64,000 nt of DNA. Origin: Agroathelia rolfsii. Lineage: Eukaryota > Basidiomycota > Agaricomycetes > Amylocorticiales > Amylocorticiaceae. The translations under genes were made by a program, and so were the position numbers. Location: contig JABRWF010000002.1 in NCBI GenBank assembly GCA_018343915.1, positions 1,674,001 through 1,738,000 of the forward strand. Direction: 5' to 3'. Under the pieces are notes generated by a model, which ran no database searches, was not told the origin of the DNA, and worked only from the letters and a program-made list of their open reading frames with translations. This document shows, piece after piece, positions 43,032 to 55,954 of the stretch. How positions within the stretch are numbered: position 1 is the stretch's first letter; each line of letters begins with the position of its first letter.

Positions 43032-46000
43032 ATGGCGCCTCTGACACAAAGTTCATTTGTTCTCACTCTTGGTTCTGGCATGGCAGACAGTCTACTATTG
43101 CAGAGTTCCAAAGCTCCTACCAACTGGCAAAATGCACCGGTCAATAAGCCTGCCCCCATAGTGGATCTGCCCACTTTGCAAAGCGCCAGTCGCGTCCTGC
43201 AAGACCAGTTTACTCGTGATGCTCAGAGCGTACCAGACCTCGGCGACACACTCCCCACGCGTGCGTGGAACAAATCTCGGCTTGCATCTTATACATCCTA
43301 ATTATCAATACAGCCGGCTCCCAGTCTTCTTCCTCATACACGGTTCCCCTCGAAGACAGCAAAGTACCATACCAAAAGAGCCGACTCCTGCCCGTTCCCG
43401 ACAGTTTGTTTAACTATGTGAACAGTACGCTCCCATGCCAAGAACGGCACGACAATCTTTTCTAAAATCTCTCCAGCGACCAATCTAGTTTCGCATTTGG
43501 GCCTCTTCCCAGAGATAGAGCGGGCCTACATTACAATAGACCACAAGTTATTTCTATGGAATTATCTCGAGGGGTAAGCCGTCTTGAACATACGTCTTAT
43601 TGTCTGCTATAAATGTGTTGCAGGGATGAATTAAGCTCTTATGTTGATCAGCCCGATGTAATTACGCGCGTTGCTCTGGTTAAGCCCAAGCCAGGCGTAT
43701 TCATCGACGAGATATCTCATATTCTTGTAATTTGCACGCCGATCACTATCTTGCTTATTGGTGTTTCGTCAACTCCAGCTCCTGGTCGGAACGGACGCCC
43801 TCACAATGCCATACAGCTGTTTGCCACAGACATGTCGGTCTCCATCGACAGCGAAATGAACTCAGTAGCTGGCACCGTAGACGGACGCATTTTCTTGACT
43901 GGTGCTGACGATGGGAATCTTTACGAGCTCCATTATCAAGAGTCGGAATCTTGGTTTGGGAAGCGCGTTCAGCTCATCAATCACTCTGTCAGCGGGATGT
44001 CAAGCCTTTTCCCGCGATTGACGTCTCGTTCTGAAGGTAATATTTCAAGGATGCTACTTGGCAAAAAATTACGCTTACTCATACATGTCAGACCGCCTTC
44101 TATCTGTGGTGGCCGATCCATTGCGGAATTGCCTTTACACGTTGACCTCGAGCAACACGATTTCGCTATATCAACCTAACGGCGCTAAATCAGTCCAACA
44201 TGTTCAAACATTGTCAAATTTATATAAACTTGTACAAGAAAAAGCGCCTGGAACGCCCTCAATCACTCCTCAGACTTTCCATATCATTTCAATTCATGTG
44301 GTCTCGCCTCTTGAATCTCGCACGGGCGTGCAACTTGTAGCCATCACTTCAAACGGAGCTCGCTTGTTCTTCTCGTCAGCCTCTGTAGGATATAATTACG
44401 GATATGCCAATGGTACACCAGCTTCCATACGCCCCATACAACTTGTCCACGTCCGTCTGCCGCCATCGAACTTACTCCATCCAGACGATCAGGAAAAGGC
44501 TTTCAGACCGCCTCCCTCAATTACATATGGTTCAGCTCAACTGCCGCAGCCATCCATAGGCCCATATGTCCTCACGGCCCTTGATGTAGCGGCATACAGT
44601 AACGGTCTGACCATTGCATGCCAGCCAGGAGAACGAGACAGCACAGATTTTGTTCTTTGTATGTCGCCTGATCTGACGCGCACAGGCACCTTGGGACAAT
44701 CGCAGATTCCATCCCAACAAGCCGCATATAACCCTTCAAATTACGGCTCTGCAATAGGGACTACGAGGCCTCCTCTGACGGAATATGCCACCTTACTAGA
44801 AATACCTGGGCGTGCATTTGCTGCTGCGCCTGTCGCAAGGACATCACTGCTGGCGAGCATCGCTGGGAACTCTGCACCCGCCCCTACTGTCATGAATGAG
44901 CTCGCCACTCAATGGTCGGAGTCGCCTCCAGAGTTCATGATCTTGACCAACATTGGGCTCAGTTTCCTGACGAAACGACGTGCGCTGGACCACCTAAAGG
45001 CTGTCTTGGAGGATTTCCAGACAAGCGGCAAGGTCCATCCTGTTCTAGAATTCCGCGACAGCTTTGGTCGGGATCAAACCTGCGCCATGCTTCTCGCTCT
45101 GGCAAGCGGCAACACCTTCCTTGAACCCGATGGTTCTCTCAACTCTGGTGCATTGCAAACTCTCAGCCCAGACCTTGCTACCGTTGCCAAGCAAGCATTC
45201 TACGATTTTGGCGAGCGACCTATGTGGGCGGAGAGGGCAAATTTTGGGACAAGTTAGTGGTCGCCATCACAATCGAACCTTTGCTTAAAATAATGACGTC
45301 TTTTTCAACAGGCGAAGCACAAGGGACAGCTATATTCAGTGGTCGTCGTGAGGGTTTAGCGCTCTACCTTGCGAGGCTTCTATGGCCTATCTGGAAAGTG
45401 AAGTTGACATCGCCTGCGTATGTATTCAATCGCCTTCGGCCTGTTTAAAGTCTTATCTGACATAGAAACAGCCCTCTTGGCTTGCAACGTCTCAACCTTC
45501 CAGATGGACAACTGGTCACCATTCATAAAAATTTGTCTGCCTTGAAGGAGTTCCTTGACAGCAATCCGCATCTCTTCCAATCTACACCCGGTGATCCGAG
45601 CGGTGTGAGGGCTGGCAATACGAATGATGCTGAGGCATGGAAGGTATGTCAACTTCAAAGATCTTTATTCGCAGTTGATGTTAACCCACGATTTTTCCAG
45701 GCAGAGAAAGCTTCAGTTGCTCAGTTACAAGCCTTGTTGCATCGCTCCGTGGAAGGCATTTCTTTCGTGTTACTTCTGCATGACTATCATCTGGAAGATT
45801 TGATTGGAAAGTAAGTGGTGTTTTCATCTTCATAAGTGTCATCTCATCTTCTCTCTAAGATGTGATGCCGAGATACAACAACTAGTCGCGTCTATGACTT
45901 TTGAAGAGCTTATCACTAGCCAAAACGGTCTTAATGCATCAAGGGGCCTTGTCAATGTGATTATTGATCAACAGATTGGTCAACAGATCAGTGTATGTTT

Positions 46001-48105
46001 ATCATTCTCTCCTTGGCCTAGTACTGCTCATAGACGTTGCATATATGTGTTGTTTTAGGTTGAGACCATCAGTGACATCTTACAACAAAGATGTGGATCG
46101 TTTTGCAGCACCGACGATGTCATGCTTTACAAAGTTAGTCTATTTCATTGTACCATCGACTATCATCTTATTTTTACTTCTTAGGCCAAAGAGAACGTCC
46201 GTAAAGCGGTCGAAGCAAACAATCCTGCTGAGAAACATCGCTTCCTAGAGGAATCGTTACGGTAAGCTAAGTCAATGGTATCTATATGCATGCATGTGTT
46301 TGACTTTCCCAGCCTTTACACGATGGGAGCACGCATTCTGGAATTTGACAGAATCCGAGAAATCTGCGGCGATTATCAGCAGCTCAATTTTGCCAAAGGT
46401 TTGCTACTATGTTGATCCATGATTCCACAATAGAAGTTGACGTAATCGTTTCAAGGTGCTGTCGAGCTGCCGCTGAGCTGTGCAAGTGTTCTAGACCCTG
46501 ACAACATTGGCCTTGAATATTGGGGTCGAGGGTATCCACCCGAAGACTCCCGTTCCGAGTTCTGTGACCGCAGGATACAATGTTACGATCTTGTTCTAGA
46601 TTCGTTGGCTGTGTTTGAGAAAAAGAGCAACAAATCTACTGCACCAGCTTCCTCGAGCCTTAACGATCCAGAGACAGTGCGAAGCCATGCCTTTGAGCTG
46701 GCTTTCGCCAGCAATGATGAAATGTTCCATTCCGTTTTCTATGATTGGTTGATTGGTAGAGGTGTAGCAGATGAGCTGCTGCAGGTGAGTGGTGATTTTT
46801 TGAAGCCACACCGGCGATGCTGACTTCAGATTCTCAGATGCAACCTCCTTATCTGGAAGCTCATCTCAGGCGGGAGCCGATATCAGTTCAAAACTATCAG
46901 CTTCTTTGGCAATTCTATGTTAAGGCCGGCCAGCCTCTAAGAGCGGCCGAAGTGCTGAGTGCATTAGCAGAGTCAACACAGTACGTCATTGTATCCGAAC
47001 TTCCTTCACCATATCTCATAGTGTTGCAGATTCGATCTGTCGTTGAACGAAAGACTTGAATATCTGACACTTGCTGTCGGCAATGCCAAGTCGCATCCTA
47101 TCTCAGCTGACGGACGGCATGAGACCGCTATTGCTTTCCTTACAGATCTCGAAGAAAAACTAGACGTCGCTCAAGTGCAGCTGGAGGTCTTCAACGCACT
47201 TGTCCCCAGAATAGATGAGCCTGATCCCGTTGGTATTCATATCAAGGCTCTTTCACAAAGACTCTTTACCATATCCGAGGTACTTGAATTATTAAACAAT
47301 TCATCTCACATGCACCGTTCTCAATTATTCAAAACAGCTATATCAAGAATATGCGGATCCCTTCGATCTACCAAACATGAAGCTTCTAATCCTTCACGTA
47401 TCCGAACATCGTGATGAGACCATCGTAAAACCAATATGGAACCAGATTTTCGAAAAAGGTGAATTCACAATCCGAATCCCTATACTCTCTTGGCTTATTT
47501 GATTTTGTTGCAGCCATTGAGGGTGTTGAAGATCCCATCGTCGCTGCAGACGCATTGATGGCTAAGATGGTGCCGTTGGGCAGACGCTTCTATCCGTCTG
47601 AATCTGCATTCCCTACACGTATGGAATTCTTTTCCCATTCCAGCCAATTATTATTGACTTCTACCTCGTATAGAACACATTGCCATGCTGTTGACACGGT
47701 TCGCACTGGCGCACAAAAATGCTCTGCCACAAGGATGGGTGGCGCGGATGCTGACTCAGTGTAGCGTGGCGTACAGCGAAACATGGGATATTTTCAATGA
47801 AATGTACGAATCTCAGGTACGCAGTCACGGTAATTGAGGATATTCCGGATGCCTAATGGATTCCATAGATTCCACCTTTCAATGATCAGGATAACGTCCA
47901 GGCAGTTTCCTCTGAGATTGCAGTGCTATTGAGCGATTGGCTAGAGGAAGCGAAGCGACCTCAGCCATCTGGTGTGCGGTCCGAGTTCCCTGTGGGGCGG
48001 ATTGACCTTGCAATAGACCAATATCTAAAGGAACTGCACCCAAGCCGAACGGAATCCCGACAATTATACGAGTCAATCAAGAGACAGCTTCGCAGGAATT
48101 GGTAA
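43032..48105 (+). CDS. NUP155: Nucleoporin Nup155/Nup170 (inner-ring scaffold)
   Basis: Nineteen exons give 1365 aa, close to the usual ~1390: 43032-43260, 43314-43424, 43477-43573, 43624-44036, 44092-45252, 45312-45417, 45472-45643, 45701-45810, 45860-45992, 46059-46133, 46185-46261, 46313-46398, 46456-46784, 46838-46980, 47030-47279, 47338-47458, 47514-47618, 47674-47816 and 47869-48105. The N-terminal propeller shows the family strings GLFPEIERAYITIDHKLFLWNY, NGAKSVQHV and GTVDGRIFLTG. The C-terminal alpha-solenoid has ATLLEIPGRAF, FYDWLIGRGVADELLQ and QNYQLLWQFYVKAG. Nup155/170 links membrane nucleoporins, Nup53/59 and the inner ring. The start could be 43080 (MADSLLL) instead. All phases agree across 18 introns. 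Confidence 0.92.
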
Positions 48106-48820
48106 CTGAGGCATTTTGGGGCTGACTTCCATCTCATGATATAATCTTACGTCCGCTTATGCTGTGTTGATGACCTTACCCTTTCGTTTTCTTATCACAA
48201 ACCTTTGTATCTACTTATGGCAATTAACGTCCAGCTTAGCTGGTTTGAAAGGTCCCAAATCACTCTGCGGCATATCAAGCCCGACATATCTATCGTAATC
48301 AGTCATCACCCGGTGCTTAGGGCCCAACGGCTCGAGCTTGCCTCAAGCCTCGGGCCTCCCAGATCGGAGGGACTATTCGGAACTTGTGTTGCTCGTACCT
48401 AACCAGAACGTGCACGAAATATGGATGAAGATGTTCGGTGACGTCAAACGTGTACCACCGAAATCGAGGGTCCCAAAACTTTTGTCTTTATTCTCGATGT
48501 GAAACATCAAATTCATAAAAGATTAACCCATGGCTGCTACACTAGCGGCATGATGCTTGTCGGATGCCGTACCCGGTCCATCCTGGCGAGATGAGACAGA
48601 AATGGGTAATTCTAATGGTACATAACAGCCCTGAGTCCTGAGAGGGTAGAATCTTGGTTTAAGTTTGGGCGCCTACAACCACAGCACAAGATTTCTGGGC
48701 GAGAGGGAATGCAGTGTAATAGTCTATGCTAAGACAAATGCAAGATATATGTCTATGTGTGTATTATCCACTTGGTATGGTGCTATGCCATTATAGTATC
48801 ATGAAATCGACTTGGATCAT
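48106..48820. other. Convergent spacer, NUP155 and sphingolipid desaturase
   Basis: About 715 bp between converging stop codons, long for this window. The only structure I see is a GC-rich imperfect hairpin at 48329-48356 (arms GGCTCGAGCTTG and CAAGCCTCGGGCC). No coding or tRNA signal was found. Confidence 0.5.
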
Positions 48821-50648
48821 TCATGTGCAATGGTCATGATACACAGGTACTTTGGTCATCGCCTCCTTGACCTCACCTTCGGCAACCATTCCGATGACCT
48901 TGATTTGTTCGGCCACATCCCTCAACACGCCTCGGACAATGTTGTTACCCTTGACAAATCCGCTGAACTCCGCATAGGTAAGCCCACGTTCCTTCGTCCA
49001 CGCCTTCACAAGCAGGCTCGCGGCGTGTAAATTGTGTCTCGGCAGACGCGGAAAGAGATGATGTGTAACCTGAAGATGCAGGCCTCCATGGAAAAATGCG
49101 AGATATGGGGGGCATGCGACGTCTGTTGTAGTACGTAATTGGCGATGTACGAAGCTTTCGCGTACACCGAGATCTTCAGTCGACATGGAGAAGTGTGAGA
49201 GAACAATCTACCGACGGTTGTGAGTCAGGGTTGTTAACTTGAAACCGCGTGAAACTTGTAAGAGAAGATTACCTGCACGTGCAAGGGGCTTGTGACTACG
49301 TGACTGGTCAAGAGGTACATGATGGCTTTTGACCAGCTACCGCATCCGTATAGAACACGCCCAAACCAGATCCAGAAGAAGATGATGCCGGCTACTTCGG
49401 CACTGAAAGCCCAATGGCCACCTCTAGCACGTCTTTTTCCTTTGATGCCTTCGTTTATGACTCGTTTGACCAGATGACCATAGGATAATGCGTATAGGTT
49501 GAAGCGTGCTAGGGACATGACGACATAGAACAACTTGTGCTGGAGTGAGATGAACAGCCTAGCTGGAGCATCGAACGCCATGGTACGTTTGTAATATGTT
49601 GACCAGAGGTTGTTGAAGAAGGCGGTTGATATTGCAAAGAATGGGATGTGTTGGATGTCTGGATCACTGTTCAAATATAAGCCATCTGAGAACAAGTGTA
49701 GCAAAGGCAGAATAATACGGACTGGGTAGGGTGATTCGTCACAACTGATATTGTGATTAGTTAGTCAATGTTTAGATAGAGAGCAGGAGGAAACCATTTA
49801 CGATGATGTACATTGTGATTCTATGAATTGTTTAGCCTCGTGATGTCCGTGTATGACGATCAACTACTCACATCGACCCACCAACCTATGCTAAGGCCAC
49901 CTATGAAGTCAGCCAGAAATACAGAAATGATGCGATCCAAAGCCCAGTCATGCGTCACACCCATGTGGCCTAGGTCATGGACGGTGAATACGATCTGGTG
50001 CCACATAGCACCCAGCGAGCATGCACTGAAAAAAAGCCAGTTATGCTGATAGAAGAACGCAGCCATTGCACCAAACAAGATGAATGTAGCGAATTCAAAG
50101 CCATAGCCTCGAACATAAGGCGTCTGATACAGTCCTTTCTGTTTGATTTGCTCGTGAAGCTCCTTGTATGCTGTGGAATGAGCAACTTGTTCTTCCAAGC
50201 TTAGCGATGACGGTGGCGGTGTGATAGTATCCAGTGTAGGTGATCCACAAGGCGAGTCATCACTCTTGACTAGCATTCCCACTGGAGAAGATGAGCCAGC
50301 ATCGGTTGCTTCGTTATACCAACGTAGTGTACCGTCCTCTGCTGGTTTCCTAGTCCAGCCTGCCATATATGGAGGCAAGAAATTGTCCCAGAGCTGGCCG
50401 GGTTGCAGGTCTAACACGCCAATGGAATATTTCGAAATCCATGCAAGGGTCTCGTCGTCGTGGTATGCATTTATTTCGTCTGTAGCATCTCGACCGACAA
50501 AGTGCAAGATGGCAGCACTACCGCCTGGGTGAGATGAAAGCCAAGACTGGGGGATACGGAGGACATTGTTGTTCAGGATGACGAGGGAGTCGCCTGCCAG
50601 TATACGATTGGCGATATCCTTTCTTGTCCAACGCGTCGATTTGGACAT
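48821..50648 (-). CDS. Delta-8 sphingolipid desaturase (cytochrome b5 fusion)
   Basis: Five exons (50648-49872, 49820-49802, 49744-49723, 49666-49273, 49207-48821) give 532 aa. The N-terminal cytochrome b5 domain has HPGG (40-43) and a second haem His in NAYH (63). Desaturase histidine boxes are HDLGH (224-228), HNVHH (261-265) and QVTHH (450-454); the Gln-for-His in the third box is typical of front-end desaturases. Two exons are 19 and 22 nt and together encode the second His box, so correct splicing is essential for activity. Fungal delta-8 desaturases act on the sphingoid base of glucosylceramides in the ER. An insertion rich in Ser/Pro between b5 and the desaturase is longer than in plants. 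The frame is open for 17 residues upstream of the chosen ATG. Confidence 0.92.
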
Positions 50649-50920
50649 GGTTGGTGTTGTGCAGAGAGCAGGGGCAGCAGCTACAGGCTCGAGGAACACT
50701 AGTGCTCAGGCTGCAAACTTGAAGGTGGAACGTTAATTGCAAAGAAATTACTATACTTAGCCTAGCGATATTCTTCCGTCGGAAATTGCCAGGTGACAGC
50801 TTAGCTAGGCTTAACCATGCTACCATATTTGGCTAATCGGCTAAGGGGCCTTGGCAAAGGGGTGGGTTATGTCATCTTGCAGCTGGTTGCCAGATCTCCC
50901 TCACTCTCTTGCCATCGACC

Positions 50921-52387
50921 ATGGCCGCCGTTCAGCACCGACTCCGTTCAGGTTCAGACCCCTTCTCTGATCAGCACCGTCAACAATCGATGCGAGACCC
51001 CATTCAAGACGCAGTACGAGACACAGTCCAGCTGAAAGGATCGTCAGACAGAGCGAGGGCGAACAGGACCCAAACATCGTCAGCCCCACAATCCCCAAAA
51101 GCTGCTCCTCCCCGCATGCTGACTCCCACTTTTGCTCCTATTATTTCTAGCAACCTCCCCCCAGCCTCTGTCCGCCCTCAGCATGCCAGTCGCCGTTCTC
51201 AGTCTCAGGACTCGGTTCTAGCAGCTGCAGCGGCCGTAGAAAAGGCACGAATCACCAATGCTCAGAACCGCAAGGGCCCCAAGAAAGGGTCCTCTCATGC
51301 CGATGTCATTGATAGACTTGATTTTACGGGCGTGGGTCCCAGTGAGTATCTGTATCCTTACCGTCATATTCTTCCCCACATTTCGGTTGCCTCTTTTTTT
51401 GCGGGGTAAACCGGGTAAATTTTTTTGAGCTAATGCGATTTTCCAGTGTTTCATCACGACGGACCCTTCGACGCTTGTGCGCCCTCTCGAAATCGCCACA
51501 AGAATAAAGCCCCTATGCTCGCCTGGACGGCGGAAAATGTAAACCAACACAGCCAAAACCAAGTAGCGCCACCATCAACGAGGGACATACAGTTCGCTCA
51601 GCACACCGCCAACGATGGCCCATATCCACGTCCATCTCATTTGGGCCACTCTTACTCTTACTCAGCGCCTATCCCGGAGAATTCTCGGCGTAAAGTTGAT
51701 CTCATTGCAGAGGCCTGGGGTTTGCACGAGCCGGAGCCATACGAGGATTTCTCTGCTGGAGGCGGGTACTCGCGAACACCTGCTTCATCCATCCGCAATG
51801 GCCAGGAAGGACATGGACGCCCGACGAGGAAGGAGACTCAGAATACTCCTATTCGAGGCCGTACCAAGCGCACTGCTATACCGCCACCGCAGCCGATCTT
51901 TGTGGATGAAGGGGCAGCCACTGATCCACCTCCTGCTTCCCCTCCCCTTTCATCCGGGGCAGGAGTGAAGCGCAATAAATCACTCATGCAACGTATTCGC
52001 AAAATGAGAGATAATCCTAATGTGCCCGCCGAAGAGGCAATCTATGCGACTGGTGATGAGATACTCTACGGCTCTCCACAACGGCCAGGGGCCAGTCGCG
52101 CACCTACATCCTACAAGACTAGGCAACGCGAAGGGGCTACACGCTCTCCCAGTAGCGAAGGAAGCGACCACTTCGTCCATGTGGATACAGCCAGAGCGAT
52201 TCGAATCGATCAAAGGAGAGAGAAAGAGCTTCCTATCACGCCTGGTACAGGTGGCAGTACTAGTGCTGCTGCAGATACCTCTATGGGATACTTCGATGAA
52301 TATTCAACCAGCCCTCCTAACCCAGGTGGTCTCGGTCGAAAAACCAGTCTTCTCAAGAAAGTTCGTGATGCCGTTCGTGGCAAGTAA
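50921..52387 (+). CDS. PAL1: Pal1 family cell-morphology protein
   Basis: Two exons (50921-51341, 51447-52387) give 453 aa. The conserved Pal1 core spans the intron: GSSHADVIDRLDFTGVGP then MFHHDGPFDACAPSRNR. The rest is predicted disordered, Ser/Pro-rich and basic, with a Lys/Arg-rich C-terminus (GRKTSLLKKVRDAVRGK). Pal1 in fission yeast localises to growing tips and septa and keeps cells cylindrical; in budding yeast, relatives act at endocytic sites. The first ATG in frame is at 50921, about 272 bp from the divergent desaturase start. Confidence 0.9.
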
Positions 52388-52917
52388 ACTAGTGTTGGCC
52401 TATCGATAACCCCTCGTCGCATTACATCAGAAAACCAAGATACTGAAAGATGCTGTCTAAATCCGTCATATCATTTCTACTTCCCATTCTCGGACCCCAC
52501 CTTTGCTTGACTTCATTCTTTACCCTGATATCTATGCTACGCCGATTGTCGAATCCGGTTTTTTGTTTCCCCTTACGCCTGTAGATGTCGTTGTAGTTGT
52601 TTACCTACGACTTCTGAGCACTCCTTCGTGATGGTTGTAATCTTTGTTTCCCTGTGTATTACTTTTTGTGTGTTCGTGAATCTTAGTACAAACCCCTACG
52701 ATACCGATGTGTTATATGTACGTCTTTTTCCTGATGGAATATTGTATTTATCTATTCGTGAGTGAAATGAATTAAATGCGGTCACCTGACTTATCGGCCT
52801 TCGTTACCACATCTGCTGTGATAAGCGCGTCCCTGCCGGTGCCAGAGGCGCGTTTACTTGTTACTTCGGCGTTGCATCTTCAATAAGTACAGCAACCTAG
52901 GCAATCCGAAGCGTATC
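52388..52917. other. Spacer between PAL1 and RecQ genes
   Basis: About 530 bp, T-rich in its left half (PAL1 3' UTR), with no coding signal. The right end near 52800-52917 should be the RecQ-gene promoter; I see no named box. Confidence 0.4.
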
Positions 52918-55900
52918 ATGTCATCCAAAATGGAGGATGCTAGACGCGCTCTACGTGACGTGTTTGGTCATCAAAAATTCAGGCTCTTGCAAGAAAAAGT
53001 TATTGAGCGACTGCTCGTAGAGAACGACAACGCGCTCGTGCTCTTTCCCACCGGAGGTTGATTCTAATTGATTACTGAAATATCTCCTTTCGTACTCAGT
53101 ACTTTTCTGGTGCTCAGGAGGGAAAAGTCTTACATTCCAAGTCCCTGCATTATGTCTTGACGTGAGCTGCTTCTGGTTTGAAATGAAACCAATAAGGATT
53201 AAATCGACGGCAAATGAAATGCTTTAGGCATTAACCCTGGTTATATCTCCTCTCATATCGCTGATGAAGGATCAAGTTGACGTGCTAGTGAATCTGGGAG
53301 TCAAGGCTGCCAGCTTGGACAGTACGGTAGACGCAGAGAAGTCGGCCTTCATTAGACAGGAGATCCTGTCGGGTCAGCTTAAGGTCTGTCTGAGGGTCAT
53401 ATGGGCATTACTTTTTTTTACCTGATCAAAGCCATTATAGATCCTCTACGTCGCACCTGAGAGGCAAAATCATTTTCTTCGATGCTAAAATATCAGACTA
53501 AAATTGTTCATTCCTAGGTTGAATAATGAGAATTTTGTTGAGATGATCAGTCATGTACCCATTAGCCTTTTGGCCGTCGATGAGAGTCATTGCATTTGTA
53601 AGTAGCAGCCTTCAAATGAACTAGTTATTATGCTCATGTATCAAAGCGCAATGGGGTACATCCTTCCGGTAAGTATGCTCGACTAGCGCTTTAAGTGATT
53701 GCACTCACAAAGTTTAGGCCGGATTATCTCAAAATCGCTCGTTTTGCAACTGAGCATCCTAATGTCCAGCGTGTCTTGTGTCTGACCGCTACAGCTATAC
53801 CCAGCGTTGCGGAAGACATTTGCAGAGAGTTTCTTATTAAGCCAGAAGGCGTCTTCCGTATACCTGTTTACAGGCCAAAGTAAGTTCAACTGATCGAGAC
53901 ACAGCTTGTGATATCTGACATCAAATCTGTTTAGCCTTGCCTTCCGTGTTGCAGTAGCAAATAACTTGGACGAGAAGCTAGAAAAAATCATCCCGCTTTT
54001 GCAACAAAGAACAGGCCCTGCCATCATTTATGTCACCCTACAGAAAGATACTACTGAGGTCGCTGATCATTTGAAACCGCATGGATTTGATCCTATGGTA
54101 TACCATGCTGGCATGTCAGCTGAAGAGAGGACAGCTATGCAGAACGACTTTATGGCGTCTGAAAAGGGTATTGTATGCGCGACGATTGCATTTGGTAAAT
54201 GCCCTGATTTCTGCTTCATTTATTTCTCTGATTGCCGTCTTTGAAGGCATGGGAATTGACAAAGGTAAGTTATCAATAAAAAATAGGGGGTATACTTTCT
54301 TAGATCAACACGCCCTTTTATTTCTAGCCAACATTCGCCAAGTAATCCACTTGCAAATGGCCAAAACCCTGGAAAATTACTCTCAAGAGGTCGGCCGTGC
54401 CGGTCGTGACGGACTTGAAGCAACATGTCTCATGTTTTTGTCAGCCGCGTAATTAGTTTGCTGAGTTTCTCGAGCTGAAATATTTATTGACCTTTTGATT
54501 AGTGACATCCCAACGCTGGAAGGCTTCTGTCGTGGTGATACTTGTTCCAAGACAAGCTTGGAGTTATGGCTTAGGGAAGTTGCCATGAAGACTCCAGGGC
54601 CTGACGGGACTATTGATGCCAACCAGTACCAGCAATCTAGAGAGTAAGCATTCCAGCCTATGTCTTCGATTCATGATTAAGCCCATGAAAATGCTCCAGA
54701 TATGATATTCGGGTAAGATTAATTTGATCCTCTGGAAGTTTATCATCCTTACCATTGATGAATAGGACAATGTTCTCCGTTTACTCTACGCCCAGCTCGA
54801 GCTTGATTATGGATACCTCCGTGCAGTCACGCCCTATTATTCTGTTTACGACATCACTCCAAGCACTAATTGGCAGTCGGTACTGAGCGACACTTCACCT
54901 GAAGCCCAAACAATAAAATCTTACTGGCGGAAGATTTCTACACGTTATCAGGTCTGAAGTAGTGAGCTAGTTGTATCACCATACTGACTTGCGGACAACA
55001 GCTGGATATTGCCACTGCTGCAGAGCATTCCAAAACCGACAGGGGCTCCTTAGCTAGGACTCTCACTGCCTGGGAAATGTGTGGTGGGTATCGAGCCCTA
55101 CATTTATTATATTTTATTAGCCTGATGTGTTGGATACAGATGCTGTTACCTTGAAAGCATCTCAAGTGCGCCAGCGGTTCAGGATCTTGAAACCGTTACC
55201 CGTTGATGGTGTTGGGTTCAGTAACATCGCTGAACTGATCTGGCAGCGTATGATCAAACGTGAAGATGAAGGGGTTGCGAAGCTCAAACAAGTAGTGGGA
55301 TTCGCCACCGAAGATGAATGTAAGAACAAGGGAAACCCACGTTGATCGAGCATCTCAATGACAAGTATCTGCTTATCATCACCAGGTTTACCTCAATCTT
55401 TAGCGACATACTTTGGAGACGTCGATGCTGTGCCAGCAGGCATGTGTGGCAAGTGCTCTTTCTGCCTCTCCGGGGAAGGAATCGAATTCAAGGCGTCTTT
55501 CGGCGACGAAGCCTACAGCCCACCCGACCGAAATAAACTACTCGCTATTCTCAATACTATCCCAGACAGGGACGATCCACGATTGTTGGCTCGCATGGCG
55601 TTTGGTATCACCTCACCGCGGTTGACGGTGAACAAATGGGGCTTGAGTCATCCACTCTTTGGCAGTATGAGCGATACAAACTTCCGTCACCTAATTGGCG
55701 CATTCGACATCGAATGTGCAAAGGAGGGATATGCACCTGCTATCCCGACGCTGGATCCTCCTAAGACCAATAAAAGATCATATCCGGGTTCTCGCGATAC
55801 TGCTTCTACTTCGAGATCTGCTTCTGGTACTTGTAAATCCAGTACTTCTAAATCCACCAGTTCCAAATCGCGTGGCGGTGGGAGCACCTCAGGTTCCTCA

Positions 55901-55954
55901 AGCCGTGGTTATGGCAGTAATAGCCGAGGGTATAAACGCGGTCGGTACTGTTAA
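52918..55954 (+). CDS. RecQ-family ATP-dependent DNA helicase
   Basis: Sixteen exons give 731 aa: 52918-53056, 53118-53161, 53228-53383, 53441-53463, 53518-53597, 53647-53668, 53718-53879, 53935-54194, 54247-54264, 54328-54448, 54503-54643, 54700-54712, 54766-54951, 55002-55083, 55140-55319 and 55386-55954. Helicase motifs are [10 protein letters not shown] (motif 0), TGGGKS (45-50), [21 protein letters not shown] (142-146), [31 protein letters not shown] and [11 protein letters not shown] later CGKCSFC cluster resembles RecQ zinc-binding Cys residues. The tail is Ser/Gly/Arg-rich. Exon 4 ends at a GC donor (GAGAG|GCAAAA), needed to keep PERL intact. Exons of 23, 22, 18 and 13 nt occur. It lacks the large N-terminal extensions of BLM/Sgs1 and could be a RecQ5/RecQ1-like repair helicase. 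Confidence 0.88.

Noticed and set aside
43032..43056. MAD2 start at 43056 (longer N-terminus)
   Set aside because: It would overlap the NUP155 start and add a segment absent from Mad2 proteins; the ATG at 42906 gives the family start.
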